This document shows, one piece after another, positions 1-5,852 of a stretch of 6,833 nt of DNA (position 1 is the stretch's first letter; each line of letters begins with the position of its first letter). Source of the DNA: Desulfotomaculum sp. (GTDB lineage: Bacteria > Bacillota > Desulfotomaculia > Desulfotomaculales > Desulfohalotomaculaceae); the NCBI GenBank assembly GCA_021129815.1, contig JAJOKN010000048.1, positions 14,333 through 21,165 on the forward strand, in the 5' to 3' direction. The translations under genes and the position numbers were made by a program. A model generated the notes under the pieces. That model saw only the letters and a list, made by a program, of their open reading frames with translations, did no database searches and was not told where the DNA came from.

Positions 1-13
1 GGAGGTGATTTAG
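1..13 (+). CDS. rplO: 3' end of upstream gene, probably rplO (ribosomal protein L15)
   Basis: Reading from base 2 gives Glu-Val-Ile followed by a TAG stop at 11-13. Many bacterial L15 proteins end in a Val-Ile or Glu-Val-Ile tail, and rplO is the standard gene immediately upstream of secY in the spc operon. The codons double as the secY ribosome binding site (GGAGGTGA at 1-8), so the two genes would be closely coupled with only one base between stop and start. Only three sense codons are visible, so the call rests mainly on gene order. Confidence 0.55.
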
Positions 14-14
14 T

Positions 15-1274
15 TTGTTAGATGCTTTAAAAAGCGCTTTAAAAAGCAGTGAACTAAGGCAAAAACTTTTATTCACGTTGGCTATGATATTAGTATATAG
101 AGTTGCAGCGCATATTCCAGTTCCGGGTATAGATCCAGAAGTGTTCAGGCAGCTGATGGAAGGCCATCAACTGCTCGGCTTTTTTGATATTATTACAGGT
201 GGAGCGTTTATGAATGTGTCTGTGGTAGCAATGGGAGTTTTTCCATATATAAATGCGCTTATAATCATACAGCTTTTAACGGTGGTAATTCCAAAACTCG
301 AGCAGTTAGCAAAAGAAGGGGAAGAAGGAAGGAGGAAAATCACTCAGTATACTAGATATTTTACAGTGGTGATAGCTTTTGTTCAGGCAATTGCGCTGTC
401 GTTTTTCATAAGAAATGCGTTTGAAAATCCAGGACTTCTTTCTTATTTGGCAGTAGCAATTACACTTACAGCAGGTACGATATTTTTGATGTGGCTGGGA
501 GAGCGAATCACCGAAAAAGGCATAGGGAATGGAATTTCTATACTTATCTTTGCAGCTATTGTTGCAGGAATTCCGGGTGCAATTATAAACATTGCTGAGT
601 TGTTGGCAGTTGGTGCTATTAATGTGCTAAATGTTATTTTCTTTCTCATCATCGGGCTGGCTGTAGTTGTTGGAATTGTGATAATACATCAGGCGCAGAG
701 GCGTATTCCAGTGCAGTATACAAAGCGTGTGATTGGAAGGCGTGTTTACGGAGGGCAAACCACTCACTTGCCTATTAAAGTCAATCAAGCAGGTGTGATA
801 CCAGTGATTTTTGCTTCATCGGTTTTGATATTTCCTGAAACTATCATTCACTGGTTTGGCGGCCCGGGATTACAGCAGTGGTTTTCTTCTTATTTTGGAT
901 TTGGAACACCTATCAACACTATAATTTTTGTTCTGCTGATTATAGGCTTTACTTACTTTTATACAGCTATTATAATGAATCCGGTAGATATGGCAGATAA
1001 TATTAAGAGAAACGGCGGATTCATACCGGGGATCAGACCGGGAAGGCCTACTGCAGAATACATTGCAAAGGTAATGAGCAGAATTACTTTAGCAGGTGCT
1101 GTTTTCTTAGCGTTGATTGCTGTCATACCTTTTTTTGTTATGGCTGCTACCCAGATACCCGGCATTTGGATTGGTGGCGTGTGTGCTTTGATTGTTGTGG
1201 GTGTGGCGTTGGATACCATGAGACACATGGAGTCGCATTTGCTTATGCGCAGTTATAAAGGCTTTATTAAATAA
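15..1274 (+). CDS. secY: SecY, protein-conducting channel of the Sec translocase
   Basis: SecY forms the membrane pore of SecYEG, through which SecA-driven or ribosome-fed proteins cross or enter the cytoplasmic membrane. The 419-residue product has the usual family length and about ten hydrophobic segments; the first covers about residues 18-36 and ends in IPVPGID. Residues 62-88 hold the plug/TM2 region (GGAFMNVSVVAMGVFPYIN). Residues 161-176 match the second SecY signature (LGERITEKGIGNGISI). The cytoplasmic loops carry QRRIPVQYTKR (228-238) and GIRPGRPTAEYI (339-350); Arg341 corresponds to the functionally critical Arg357 of E. coli SecY. The TTG start at 15 is chosen because GGAGGTGA at 1-8 lies six bases upstream and residues 1-16 resemble the usual amphipathic N terminus. 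The protein appears intact. The next gene is map, 15 bases downstream; adk, the usual Firmicute neighbour, is missing. Confidence 0.98.
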   Translation: MLDALKSALKSSELRQKLLFTLAMILVYRVAAHIPVPGIDPEVFRQLMEGHQLLGFFDIITGGAFMNVSVVAMGVFPYINALIIIQLLTVVIPKLEQLAKEGEEGRRKITQYTRYFTVVIAFVQAIALSFFIRNAFENPGLLSYLAVAITLTAGTIFLMWLGERITEKGIGNGISILIFAAIVAGIPGAIINIAELLAVGAINVLNVIFFLIIGLAVVVGIVIIHQAQRRIPVQYTKRVIGRRVYGGQTTHLPIKVNQAGVIPVIFASSVLIFPETIIHWFGGPGLQQWFSSYFGFGTPINTIIFVLLIIGFTYFYTAIIMNPVDMADNIKRNGGFIPGIRPGRPTAEYIAKVMSRITLAGAVFLALIAVIPFFVMAATQIPGIWIGGVCALIVVGVALDTMRHMESHLLMRSYKGFIK

Positions 1275-1289
1275 AACGGGGTTTTTTGC

Positions 1290-2036
1290 ATGATAAATTA
1301 TAAGTCAGAGAGAGAACTCAACTACATGAGAGATGCAGGGAAAATTGTAGCTCTTACGCATAAGGAACTTGAAAAGGCTATAAAGCCAGGGATTAGCACT
1401 AAAGAGCTCAGCGACATTGCAGAAGATTTTATAAAAAAACAAGGTGCTCGTCCCGCGTTTAAAGGACTGTATGGTTTTCCAGCAGCTGTGTGTATTTCAG
1501 TAAATGAAGAAGTGGTTCACGGCATTCCGAGTCAGAGAAAACTTGAAGTTGGAGATATTGTTGGGTGTGATTTGGGTGTGGAAATAGAAGGATATTTTGG
1601 AGACGCAGCATATACTTATAGAGTGGAACCAATTTCTGACAGAGCTATGAAGCTTTTGGAGGTAGCTGAAAGGGCATTATATTTGGGCATAGAAAAAGCA
1701 GTAAGCGGCAATCGGTTAACAGATATATCGCATGCTATTCAGTCCTTTGTTGAAAGCAATGGATTTTCAGTTGTGAGAGAGTATGTGGGTCATGGAATAG
1801 GAAGCAAACTGCATGAAGACCCCCAAGTGCCTAATTTTGGGCGACCGGGCAGAGGAATTAAGCTAAAGCCGGGTTTGACACTGGCTATTGAGCCCATGGT
1901 TAACGAAGGGACTCATGAAGTGGTTACGCTTTCCAACAACTGGACAGTGGTTACCAAAGACAGAAAGTTATCAGCTCATTTTGAACATACTGTTGCAATA
2001 ACAGATGGTGCACCGGAGATTTTAACAAAGTTATAG
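1290..2036 (+). CDS. map: Methionine aminopeptidase, type I
   Basis: This cytoplasmic metalloprotease removes the initiator methionine from nascent proteins after deformylation when the second residue is small. The 248-residue length is that of the short bacterial type Ia enzyme with no N-terminal extension. The full set of dinuclear-metal ligands is visible: Asp94 (in CDLG), Asp105 (in FGDAA), His168 (in YVGHGIG), Glu201 (in AIEPM) and Glu232 (in FEHT). Their spacing is identical to Asp97/Asp108/His171/Glu204/Glu235 of E. coli Map. The substrate-binding His77 lies in VVHGIP. The ATG at 1290 gives the expected N terminus, although its ribosome binding site is weak (CGGGG at 1277-1281), suggesting coupling to secY translation. 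It lies 15 bases after secY and 34 bases before the start preferred here for the KOW gene. Confidence 0.97.
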   Translation: MINYKSERELNYMRDAGKIVALTHKELEKAIKPGISTKELSDIAEDFIKKQGARPAFKGLYGFPAAVCISVNEEVVHGIPSQRKLEVGDIVGCDLGVEIEGYFGDAAYTYRVEPISDRAMKLLEVAERALYLGIEKAVSGNRLTDISHAIQSFVESNGFSVVREYVGHGIGSKLHEDPQVPNFGRPGRGIKLKPGLTLAIEPMVNEGTHEVVTLSNNWTVVTKDRKLSAHFEHTVAITDGAPEILTKL

Positions 2037-2070
2037 CTTTTGCTTTTTGAAAAAAAGGAGGCTTGATCTT

Positions 2071-2352
2071 GTGCAAAACTTGCAAGTAGGTCAGCTAGTT
2101 TATTCAACTGCTGGCAGTGATAAAGGGCAGCTTTATGTTGTGGTGGGTATAAACACCAAAGATTCTCGCGTGCTGCTCGCTAACGGTAAAAGCCGCAAGA
2201 TTAGCAACCCTAAACCTAAAAATCTAAAGCATATAAAAGAAACAGATATTATCAGCAAAGACATTCAAGAGAGGATATTAAAAGACAAAAAGCCAAGTAA
2301 CGCAGATATAAAGAATTTTATAGAACAAAACATGCATGTTGTGGCGGTGTAA
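2071..2352 (+). CDS. KOW-domain RNA-binding protein, L14e/L6e/L27e-like (YbzG-type)
   Basis: This small basic protein of 93 residues carries a KOW/SH3-like beta-barrel motif at about residues 6-27 (VGQLVYSTAGSDKGQLYVVV) and the family-typical NPKPKNLKHI at 46-55, followed by a charged helical tail. Related Firmicute proteins (COG2163-like; ybzG at the same place in B. subtilis) are annotated as putative RNA-binding or L14e-like ribosomal proteins. Their role is not established as far as I know; the position between map and infA suggests a link to ribosomes or translation. I place the start at GTG 2071 because AAAAGGAGG at 2053-2061 lies nine bases upstream and the protein then begins directly before the KOW fold. 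A longer reading from TTG at 2047 would place this ribosome binding site inside the coding region and adds only a basic eight-residue stretch. Confidence 0.85.
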   Translation: MQNLQVGQLVYSTAGSDKGQLYVVVGINTKDSRVLLANGKSRKISNPKPKNLKHIKETDIISKDIQERILKDKKPSNADIKNFIEQNMHVVAV

Positions 2353-2470
2353 AATTTTATAGTGAAAAACAATAACAAAGTTTTATAAATTTTCAATTAA
2401 AAAATGATACTATCAAGTTTAGAATGGGGGCTGATATTTCTGATAGATTGGAGGGTATTTTTTATAAGGT
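2353..2470 (+). other. Intergenic leader before infA, no clear terminator or promoter
   Basis: This 118-base AT-rich gap is the longest inside the ribosomal cluster. It contains an all-A/U imperfect inverted repeat (2351-2361 with 2384-2393), too weak and without a U-run to be a terminator. TATCA at 2411-2415 can pair with either of two TGATA copies at 2432-2436 and 2441-2445, so two alternative small stems are possible. GGAGGG at 2450-2455 is the only strong Shine-Dalgarno-like sequence. An extended minus-10-like TGATACTAT (2405-2413) has no good minus-35 partner. The gap may hold an internal promoter or leader, but no single element is convincing. Confidence 0.35.
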
Positions 2471-2689
2471 ATGGGTAAAAAAGATGTAATTGAAGTTGAG
2501 GGTACTGTTGTAGAGCCATTGCCCAATGCTATGTTTAGAGTGGAATTATCAAACGGACATAAGGTATTGGCTCATGTTTCTGGGAAGATAAGAATGAATT
2601 TTATCAGGATATTGCCGGGGGATAAAGTTACTGTGGAGTTGTCTCCTTATGACTTGACAAGAGGACGCATAATTTACAGGCACAAATAA
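2471..2689 (+). CDS. infA: Translation initiation factor IF-1
   Basis: IF-1 binds the ribosomal A site on the 30S subunit during initiation and assists IF-2 and IF-3. The 72-residue product is a single S1-like OB fold and follows the bacterial consensus nearly throughout: DVIEVEGTVVEPLPNAMFRV at 5-24, GHKVLAHVSGKIRM at 29-42, and LPGDKVTVELSPYDLTRGRI at 48-67. The start must be ATG 2471, since an in-frame TAA lies at 2465-2467. That leaves an unusual initiation site: GGAGGG at 2450-2455 is 15 bases from the ATG, well beyond normal spacing, while AAGG at 2466-2469 is almost touching it. Lys3-Lys4 at the N terminus differ slightly from the common MAKED start but remain within family variation. 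rpmJ follows after 19 bases. Confidence 0.98.
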   Translation: MGKKDVIEVEGTVVEPLPNAMFRVELSNGHKVLAHVSGKIRMNFIRILPGDKVTVELSPYDLTRGRIIYRHK

Positions 2690-2708
2690 CTCAAAGGAGG
2701 AAGGTTAA

Positions 2709-2822
2709 GTGAAAGTAAGACCATCCGTTAAGCCGATCTGTGAGAAGTGTAAGCTAATTAAAAGAAAAGGAACTATAAGGGTTATCTGTGTTAACCCTAA
2801 GCATAAACAAAGACAGGGTTAG
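2709..2822 (+). CDS. rpmJ: Ribosomal protein L36, zinc-binding form
   Basis: L36 is the smallest protein of the 50S subunit and sits near the base of the L7/L12 stalk, stabilising 23S rRNA. The 37-residue product starts at GTG 2709, eight bases after AGGAGG (2695-2700), and begins MKVRPSVKPICEKCKLIKRK. The zinc ribbon is complete: Cys11, Cys14, Cys27 and His32, making this the zinc-containing (C+) version rather than the cysteine-free paralogue that some bacteria induce under zinc limitation. The length and C-terminal PKHKQRQG fit the family exactly. The gene lies between infA and rpsM, its standard Firmicute position. Confidence 0.98.
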   Translation: MKVRPSVKPICEKCKLIKRKGTIRVICVNPKHKQRQG

Positions 2823-2864
2823 CAATTGAGTAAATTATATTTTGACGATTGATAAGCTTGAGCT

Positions 2865-2873
2865 AAGGAGGTG
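2865..2873 (+). promoter_or_regulatory. rpsM ribosome binding site
   Basis: AAGGAGGTG lies six bases before the rpsM ATG and is close to a full anti-Shine-Dalgarno match. It sits at the end of a 57-base gap after rpmJ (2823-2879), in which I see no convincing stem, promoter or terminator. Confidence 0.85.
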
Positions 2874-2879
2874 TAAAGA

Positions 2880-3251
2880 ATGGCGCGTATTGCTGGCGTG
2901 GATTTGCCGAGAGGAAAGAGAATTGAAGTTGCTCTAACTTATATATATGGAATTGGTTTTCCGAAGTCTAGGGAAATATTGAAAAACACAAATATCAACC
3001 CTGATACTAGAGTGCGCGATTTGACAGAGGAAGAGGTAAATAAGCTTCGTTCATATATTGATAAAAACTTAAAAGTTGAAGGAGATTTGCGCAGAGAAGT
3101 AGCTTTAAACATCAAGAGATTGATTGAAATAGGCTGCTACCGTGGTTTGAGACATCGCCGTGGACTTCCTGTTAGAGGGCAAAGGACAAAAACCAACGCT
3201 AGAACAAGGAAAGGAACAAAGAGAACTATTGGTGTGCGCAAGAAAAAGTAA
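2880..3251 (+). CDS. rpsM: Ribosomal protein S13
   Basis: S13 lies in the head of the 30S subunit, contacts 16S rRNA and the P-site tRNA, and forms intersubunit bridges with the 50S subunit. The 123-residue length and sequence fit bacterial S13: an N-terminal helix-two-turn-helix region (MARIAGVDLPRGKRIEVALT, then YIYGIG), the family signature around residues 88-101 (RGLRHRRGLPVRGQ), and a strongly basic C-terminal tail (RTRKGTKRTIGVRKKK) that reaches toward the tRNA. ATG 2880 is preceded by an excellent ribosome binding site. In E. coli, S4 represses the alpha operon through a pseudoknot just before rpsM; the short leader here does not show an obvious counterpart. rpsK follows after 33 bases. 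Confidence 0.98.
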   Translation: MARIAGVDLPRGKRIEVALTYIYGIGFPKSREILKNTNINPDTRVRDLTEEEVNKLRSYIDKNLKVEGDLRREVALNIKRLIEIGCYRGLRHRRGLPVRGQRTKTNARTRKGTKRTIGVRKKK

Positions 3252-3284
3252 TAGTTTTATTATTAAGGGAGGTAAAATTATTAT

Positions 3285-3674
3285 ATGGCGCGTCGTTCAG
3301 CGCGTATTAAAAAACGAGAGAAAAAAAATGTTGAGTCTGGTATTGCATATATAAAGTCTACATTTAACAATACCATAGTAACCATCGCAGATTTAAAAGG
3401 AAATGCAATAGCATGGGCAAGCGCAGGACAGGTGGGATTTAAAGGCACACGGAAGAGTACACCGTTTGCTGCTCAGCTGGCAGCAGAAAAAGCTGCGAAA
3501 GAAGCGATTGAGCATGGCATGAAAACTGTTGAAGTTATGGTTAAAGGACCAGGTGCAGGTAGAGAGGCAGCTATTCGTTCGCTTCAGGCAGCAGGTTTAG
3601 AAGTTAGCGTTATTAAAGATGTTACACCTATTCCACATAATGGGTGCAGGCCACCCAAACGTCGCAGAGTTTAG
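3285..3674 (+). CDS. rpsK: Ribosomal protein S11
   Basis: S11 is on the platform of the 30S subunit near the mRNA exit channel and E site, next to S7 and S18. The 129-residue product shows the typical pattern: basic N terminus (MARRSARIKKREKK), core SGIAYIKSTFNNTIVTIADL (18-37), GFKGTRKSTPFAAQLAAEKA (51-70), VKGPGAGREAAIRSLQAAGL (86-105), and the highly conserved end DVTPIPHNGCRPPKRRRV. Asn119-Gly120 is the same pair that forms isoaspartate in E. coli S11. ATG 3285 is preceded by AAGGGAGGT at 3265-3273, 11 bases away, somewhat long but workable. The TAG stop (3672-3674) leads directly into the rpsD ribosome binding site. Confidence 0.98.
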   Translation: MARRSARIKKREKKNVESGIAYIKSTFNNTIVTIADLKGNAIAWASAGQVGFKGTRKSTPFAAQLAAEKAAKEAIEHGMKTVEVMVKGPGAGREAAIRSLQAAGLEVSVIKDVTPIPHNGCRPPKRRRV

Positions 3675-3686
3675 GAGGTGATTTTT

Positions 3687-4313
3687 GTGGCAAGATATAC
3701 AGGTGCTAGATGTAAATTGTGTCGTCGTGAAGGCATTAAGTTATACTTAAAAGGTGATAGATGCTATACAAATAAATGTGCATTTGAGAGACGCAGTTAT
3801 GCCCCGGGACAGCATGGTCAGGTTCGCAAAAAAGTTTCTGAATACGGGCTGCAACTCCGTGCAAAACAAAAAGCTCGCAGAATATACGGGGTTATGGAAA
3901 GACAATTCCGCAATTATTTCTATGAAGCTGCGCGTCAGCCAGGTGTTACAGGTGAGAACTTGCTCCGATTGCTTGAGCGCAGGTTAGATAATGTGGTTTT
4001 TAGGTTAGGTTTGGCTGATTCACGTGCTCAAGCAAGGCAGCTGGTTACACACGGACATTTTAAAGTCAACGGTCGCAAAGTGAATATACCGTCTTATTTA
4101 GTAAAAGTAGGAGATGAAATAACTGTTAGAGAAAAAAGCAAAAATTCTGTTTTAATTAAGAGTTTGATAGATAAAGCTAAAGAAAAAACCCATCCTGCTT
4201 GGTTGGAATACGATGCTGAGCAAGCAAAAGGTGGCGTGATATCGCTGCCAACTAGAGATCAGATTGATGTTGATGTAGAAGAACACTTGATTGTTGAGTT
4301 GTATTCTAAGTAA
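3687..4313 (+). CDS. rpsD: Ribosomal protein S4, four-cysteine zinc form
   Basis: S4 is a primary 16S rRNA-binding protein that nucleates 30S assembly and contributes to decoding fidelity; in both E. coli and B. subtilis it represses its own synthesis. The 208-residue product has Cys9, Cys12, Cys26 and Cys31 near the N terminus, the same positions as the zinc ligands of Thermus thermophilus S4, so this is the zinc-binding form. The S4 RNA-binding domain spans about 98-160 (RRLDNVVFRLGLADSRAQAR, then HFKVNGRKVNIPS). I start at GTG 3687, six bases after AGGAGGTG (3673-3680), giving the canonical MARYTGARCK. An in-frame GTG at 3678 lies within that ribosome binding site and would add only three residues. 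The rpsK stop overlaps the ribosome binding site, so the two genes are probably translationally coupled. Confidence 0.97.
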   Translation: MARYTGARCKLCRREGIKLYLKGDRCYTNKCAFERRSYAPGQHGQVRKKVSEYGLQLRAKQKARRIYGVMERQFRNYFYEAARQPGVTGENLLRLLERRLDNVVFRLGLADSRAQARQLVTHGHFKVNGRKVNIPSYLVKVGDEITVREKSKNSVLIKSLIDKAKEKTHPAWLEYDAEQAKGGVISLPTRDQIDVDVEEHLIVELYSK

Positions 4314-4366
4314 TTTTAAAGGCTATGCAACTGTCGTTTTGTTGAATTTTTTAGTGCCTTGTAAAA
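4314..4366 (+). promoter_or_regulatory. Predicted bulged hairpin in the rpsD-rpoA spacer
   Basis: TTTTA-AAGGC at 4314-4323 is complementary to GCCTT-(G)-TAAAA at 4356-4366, giving ten base pairs interrupted by one bulged G at 4361. Within the 32-base loop, CAAC (4328-4331) can pair with GTTG (4341-4344). The element begins directly after the rpsD stop and ends about five bases before the rpoA ribosome binding site (GGGGGTG, 4372-4378). No U-run follows, so it does not look like an intrinsic terminator. It could affect rpoA translation, mRNA processing or stability, or be an S4 target; those roles are inference. Confidence 0.5.
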
Positions 4367-4389
4367 GGGATGGGGGTGTTTTTGACTTT

Positions 4390-5352
4390 ATGTTAGAAAT
4401 TGAAAAACCAAGAATTGAACGCGTGGAATCGAATGAAGATAATACTTATGGCAAGTTTGTCATAGAGCCGTTGGAGCGGGGTTATGGTATTACATTAGGC
4501 AACAGCTTGCGCAGAATGCTTTTGTCATCACTTCCTGGAGCTGCAGTGACTTCAGTTAAGATTGACGGAGTGCTGCATGAGTTTTCTACCATTCCAAATG
4601 TTAAGGAAGATGTGGCAGAGATCATTTTAAATTTAAAAAAATTGTGTATTAAGTTAAATACAAACGAGGAAAAAGTGTTAAGACTGGAAGCTGAAGGAGA
4701 AGGGGAAGTAAAAGCAGGCGATATAATTGCAGACTCTGATGTTGAGATTTTAAATCCGGATCTTCACCTAGCTACATTGGCTAAAGGCGGAAGGCTTCCT
4801 ATGGAAATCACTGTTAACAAAGGAAAGAGGTATGTACCCGCTGAAAAAAACAAAAAGCCAGATCACCCTATAGGGATAATTCCTGTGGATTCCATATATA
4901 CACCTGTAAAAAAAGTGAACTTTACTGTTGGAAATACAAGAGTGGGGCAGGTTACAGATTATGATAAGCTTACGCTTGAGGTGTGGACAAATAAAAGCAT
5001 AACTGTAGATGAAGCCATCAGCTTATCTGCAAAGATATTGACAGAACATCTGCAGCTGTTTGTAGAACTGGTTGATATAGCTGAAGATTTAGAAATTATG
5101 GTAGAAAAAGAGCCTGACAATAAAGATAAGTTGCTCGACATGACTATCGAAGAGCTGGATATATCTGTGCGGTCTTATAACTGTTTAAAGCGTGCGGGGA
5201 TAAACACAGTTAGAGACTTGATTCAAAAAAATGAAGAGGATATGATAAAAGTGCGCAATTTGGGCAAAAAATCGCTTGAAGAAGTTTCAAGAAAACTCAA
5301 AGAATTAGGACTTTCTTTTAAGAAAAGCGACGAGAAAAAGGGGGAGTTATAA
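4390..5352 (+). CDS. rpoA: RNA polymerase alpha subunit
   Basis: The alpha dimer is the scaffold on which beta and beta' assemble, and its C-terminal domain contacts promoter UP elements and activators. The 320-residue product has the whole N-terminal domain (LERGYGITLGNSLRRMLLSS at about 28-47 is the conserved assembly helix; VDSIYTPVKKVNFTVGNTRV at 166-185), a short linker near 236-248, and a helix-hairpin-helix-containing C-terminal domain. In that domain Arg261 in VRSYNCLK and the LGKKSLEE segment (291-298) correspond to the DNA-contacting 265 determinant of E. coli. I begin at ATG 4390, which gives the standard MLEIEKPRIE start, with GGGGGTG at 4372-4378 upstream. The open frame reaches back to 4291, inside rpsD, but those residues have no family counterpart. 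The gene ends directly at the rplQ start. Confidence 0.98.
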   Translation: MLEIEKPRIERVESNEDNTYGKFVIEPLERGYGITLGNSLRRMLLSSLPGAAVTSVKIDGVLHEFSTIPNVKEDVAEIILNLKKLCIKLNTNEEKVLRLEAEGEGEVKAGDIIADSDVEILNPDLHLATLAKGGRLPMEITVNKGKRYVPAEKNKKPDHPIGIIPVDSIYTPVKKVNFTVGNTRVGQVTDYDKLTLEVWTNKSITVDEAISLSAKILTEHLQLFVELVDIAEDLEIMVEKEPDNKDKLLDMTIEELDISVRSYNCLKRAGINTVRDLIQKNEEDMIKVRNLGKKSLEEVSRKLKELGLSFKKSDEKKGEL

Positions 5353-5691
5353 GTGAGTTATCGCAAACTTGGACGCAACACAGGCCATAGAAAAGCTATG
5401 CTGCGCAACTTGGTTACTTCTCTGTTTCGAGACGACAGAATAGAAACTACTGAAGCTAGAGCTAAAGAAGTGAAGAAAATCGCAGAAAAACTCATAACAA
5501 TAGCTAAAAGAGGCGACCTTTCTGCTAGAAGAAGGTGCCTTGAATATATTTACGAGGAAGATGTAGTGAGAAAGCTATTCAACGACATTGCACCTAGACA
5601 TAGCGAAAGACAGGGCGGTTACACCCGCATTATTAAGACAGGTTTTCGCAGAGGCGACGCAGCGCAGATGGCTGTTTTGGAATTGTTATAA
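5353..5691 (+). CDS. rplQ: Ribosomal protein L17
   Basis: L17 lies near the polypeptide exit tunnel of the 50S subunit. The 112-residue product matches the compact bacterial form: YRKLGRNTGHRKAMLRNLVT at 3-22, the LFRDDRIETTEARAKEVKKI segment at 24-43, a central basic region, and the conserved GGYTRIIKTGFRRGDAAQMA (88-107). The start is GTG 5353, immediately after the rpoA TAA with no spacer; its ribosome binding site GGGGGAG (5340-5346) lies within the last rpoA codons, so rpoA and rplQ are almost certainly translationally coupled. This is the final gene of the cluster; a strong terminator follows about 35 bases after the stop. Confidence 0.98.
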   Translation: MSYRKLGRNTGHRKAMLRNLVTSLFRDDRIETTEARAKEVKKIAEKLITIAKRGDLSARRRCLEYIYEEDVVRKLFNDIAPRHSERQGGYTRIIKTGFRRGDAAQMAVLELL

Positions 5692-5727
5692 TTTTTGTTT
5701 AAAATATACTTATTTAAATTAAAGAAA

Positions 5728-5765
5728 GAAGGAAATTGCTAGCCAATTTCCTTTTTATTTTTTTT
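5728..5765 (+). terminator. Rho-independent terminator of the ribosomal cluster
   Basis: AAGGAAATTG (5729-5738) pairs with CAATTTCCTT (5744-5753) to form a perfect ten-base-pair stem with the five-base loop CTAGC (5739-5743). It runs into a T-rich tract (TTTTTATTTTTTTT) extending to 5765. Its position directly after rplQ marks the 3' end of the spc/alpha transcript and makes truA a separate transcription unit unless read-through occurs. The remaining intergenic DNA to 5852 is very AT-rich; I found no convincing truA promoter in it. Confidence 0.93.
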
Positions 5766-5852
5766 AAAACTTATTTCATTAATAAAATTACAACAAATGA
5801 GGCAGCTTGAGAATAAATTTTTGAGCTTAATGAAAGAAAGTAGGAAAGAATA

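Noticed and set aside
443..1228. Two minus-strand reading frames opposite secY
   Set aside because: They are hydrophobic mirror frames of membrane-segment codons, with no ribosome binding sites and no recognisable domains.
2351..2393. Possible terminator after the KOW gene
   Set aside because: The arms pair only through A-U with a bulge and a 22-base loop, and no T-run follows on the + strand.
2823..2879. Possible S4-binding pseudoknot or promoter in the rpsM leader
   Set aside because: The 57 bases contain four TTGA repeats and a tiny AGCT-TG-AGCT repeat, but no stem set resembling the E. coli alpha-operon pseudoknot, and the TTGAGT minus-35-like sequence has no credible minus-10.
3160..3354. 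Small + strand reading frame across the rpsM-rpsK junction
   Set aside because: It overlaps two clearly conserved ribosomal genes in another frame and its product resembles nothing; it is a shadow frame.
3754..3987. Small + strand reading frame within rpsD
   Set aside because: It lies wholly inside the S4 coding region out of frame, with no ribosome binding site or recognisable product.
4291..4389. N-terminal extension of rpoA overlapping rpsD
   Set aside because: The extra 33 residues have no counterpart in alpha subunits, while ATG 4390 gives the canonical MLEIEKPRIE start behind a GGGGGTG ribosome binding site.
4959..5141. Minus-strand reading frame opposite rpoA
   Set aside because: It is a serine-rich antisense shadow of the alpha subunit gene without any independent support.
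5766..5852. Sigma-A promoter for truA
   Set aside because: TTGAGA at 5807-5812 is a plausible minus-35, but the bases at the right distance (TAATGA/ATGAAA) match the minus-10 poorly, so I do not call it.
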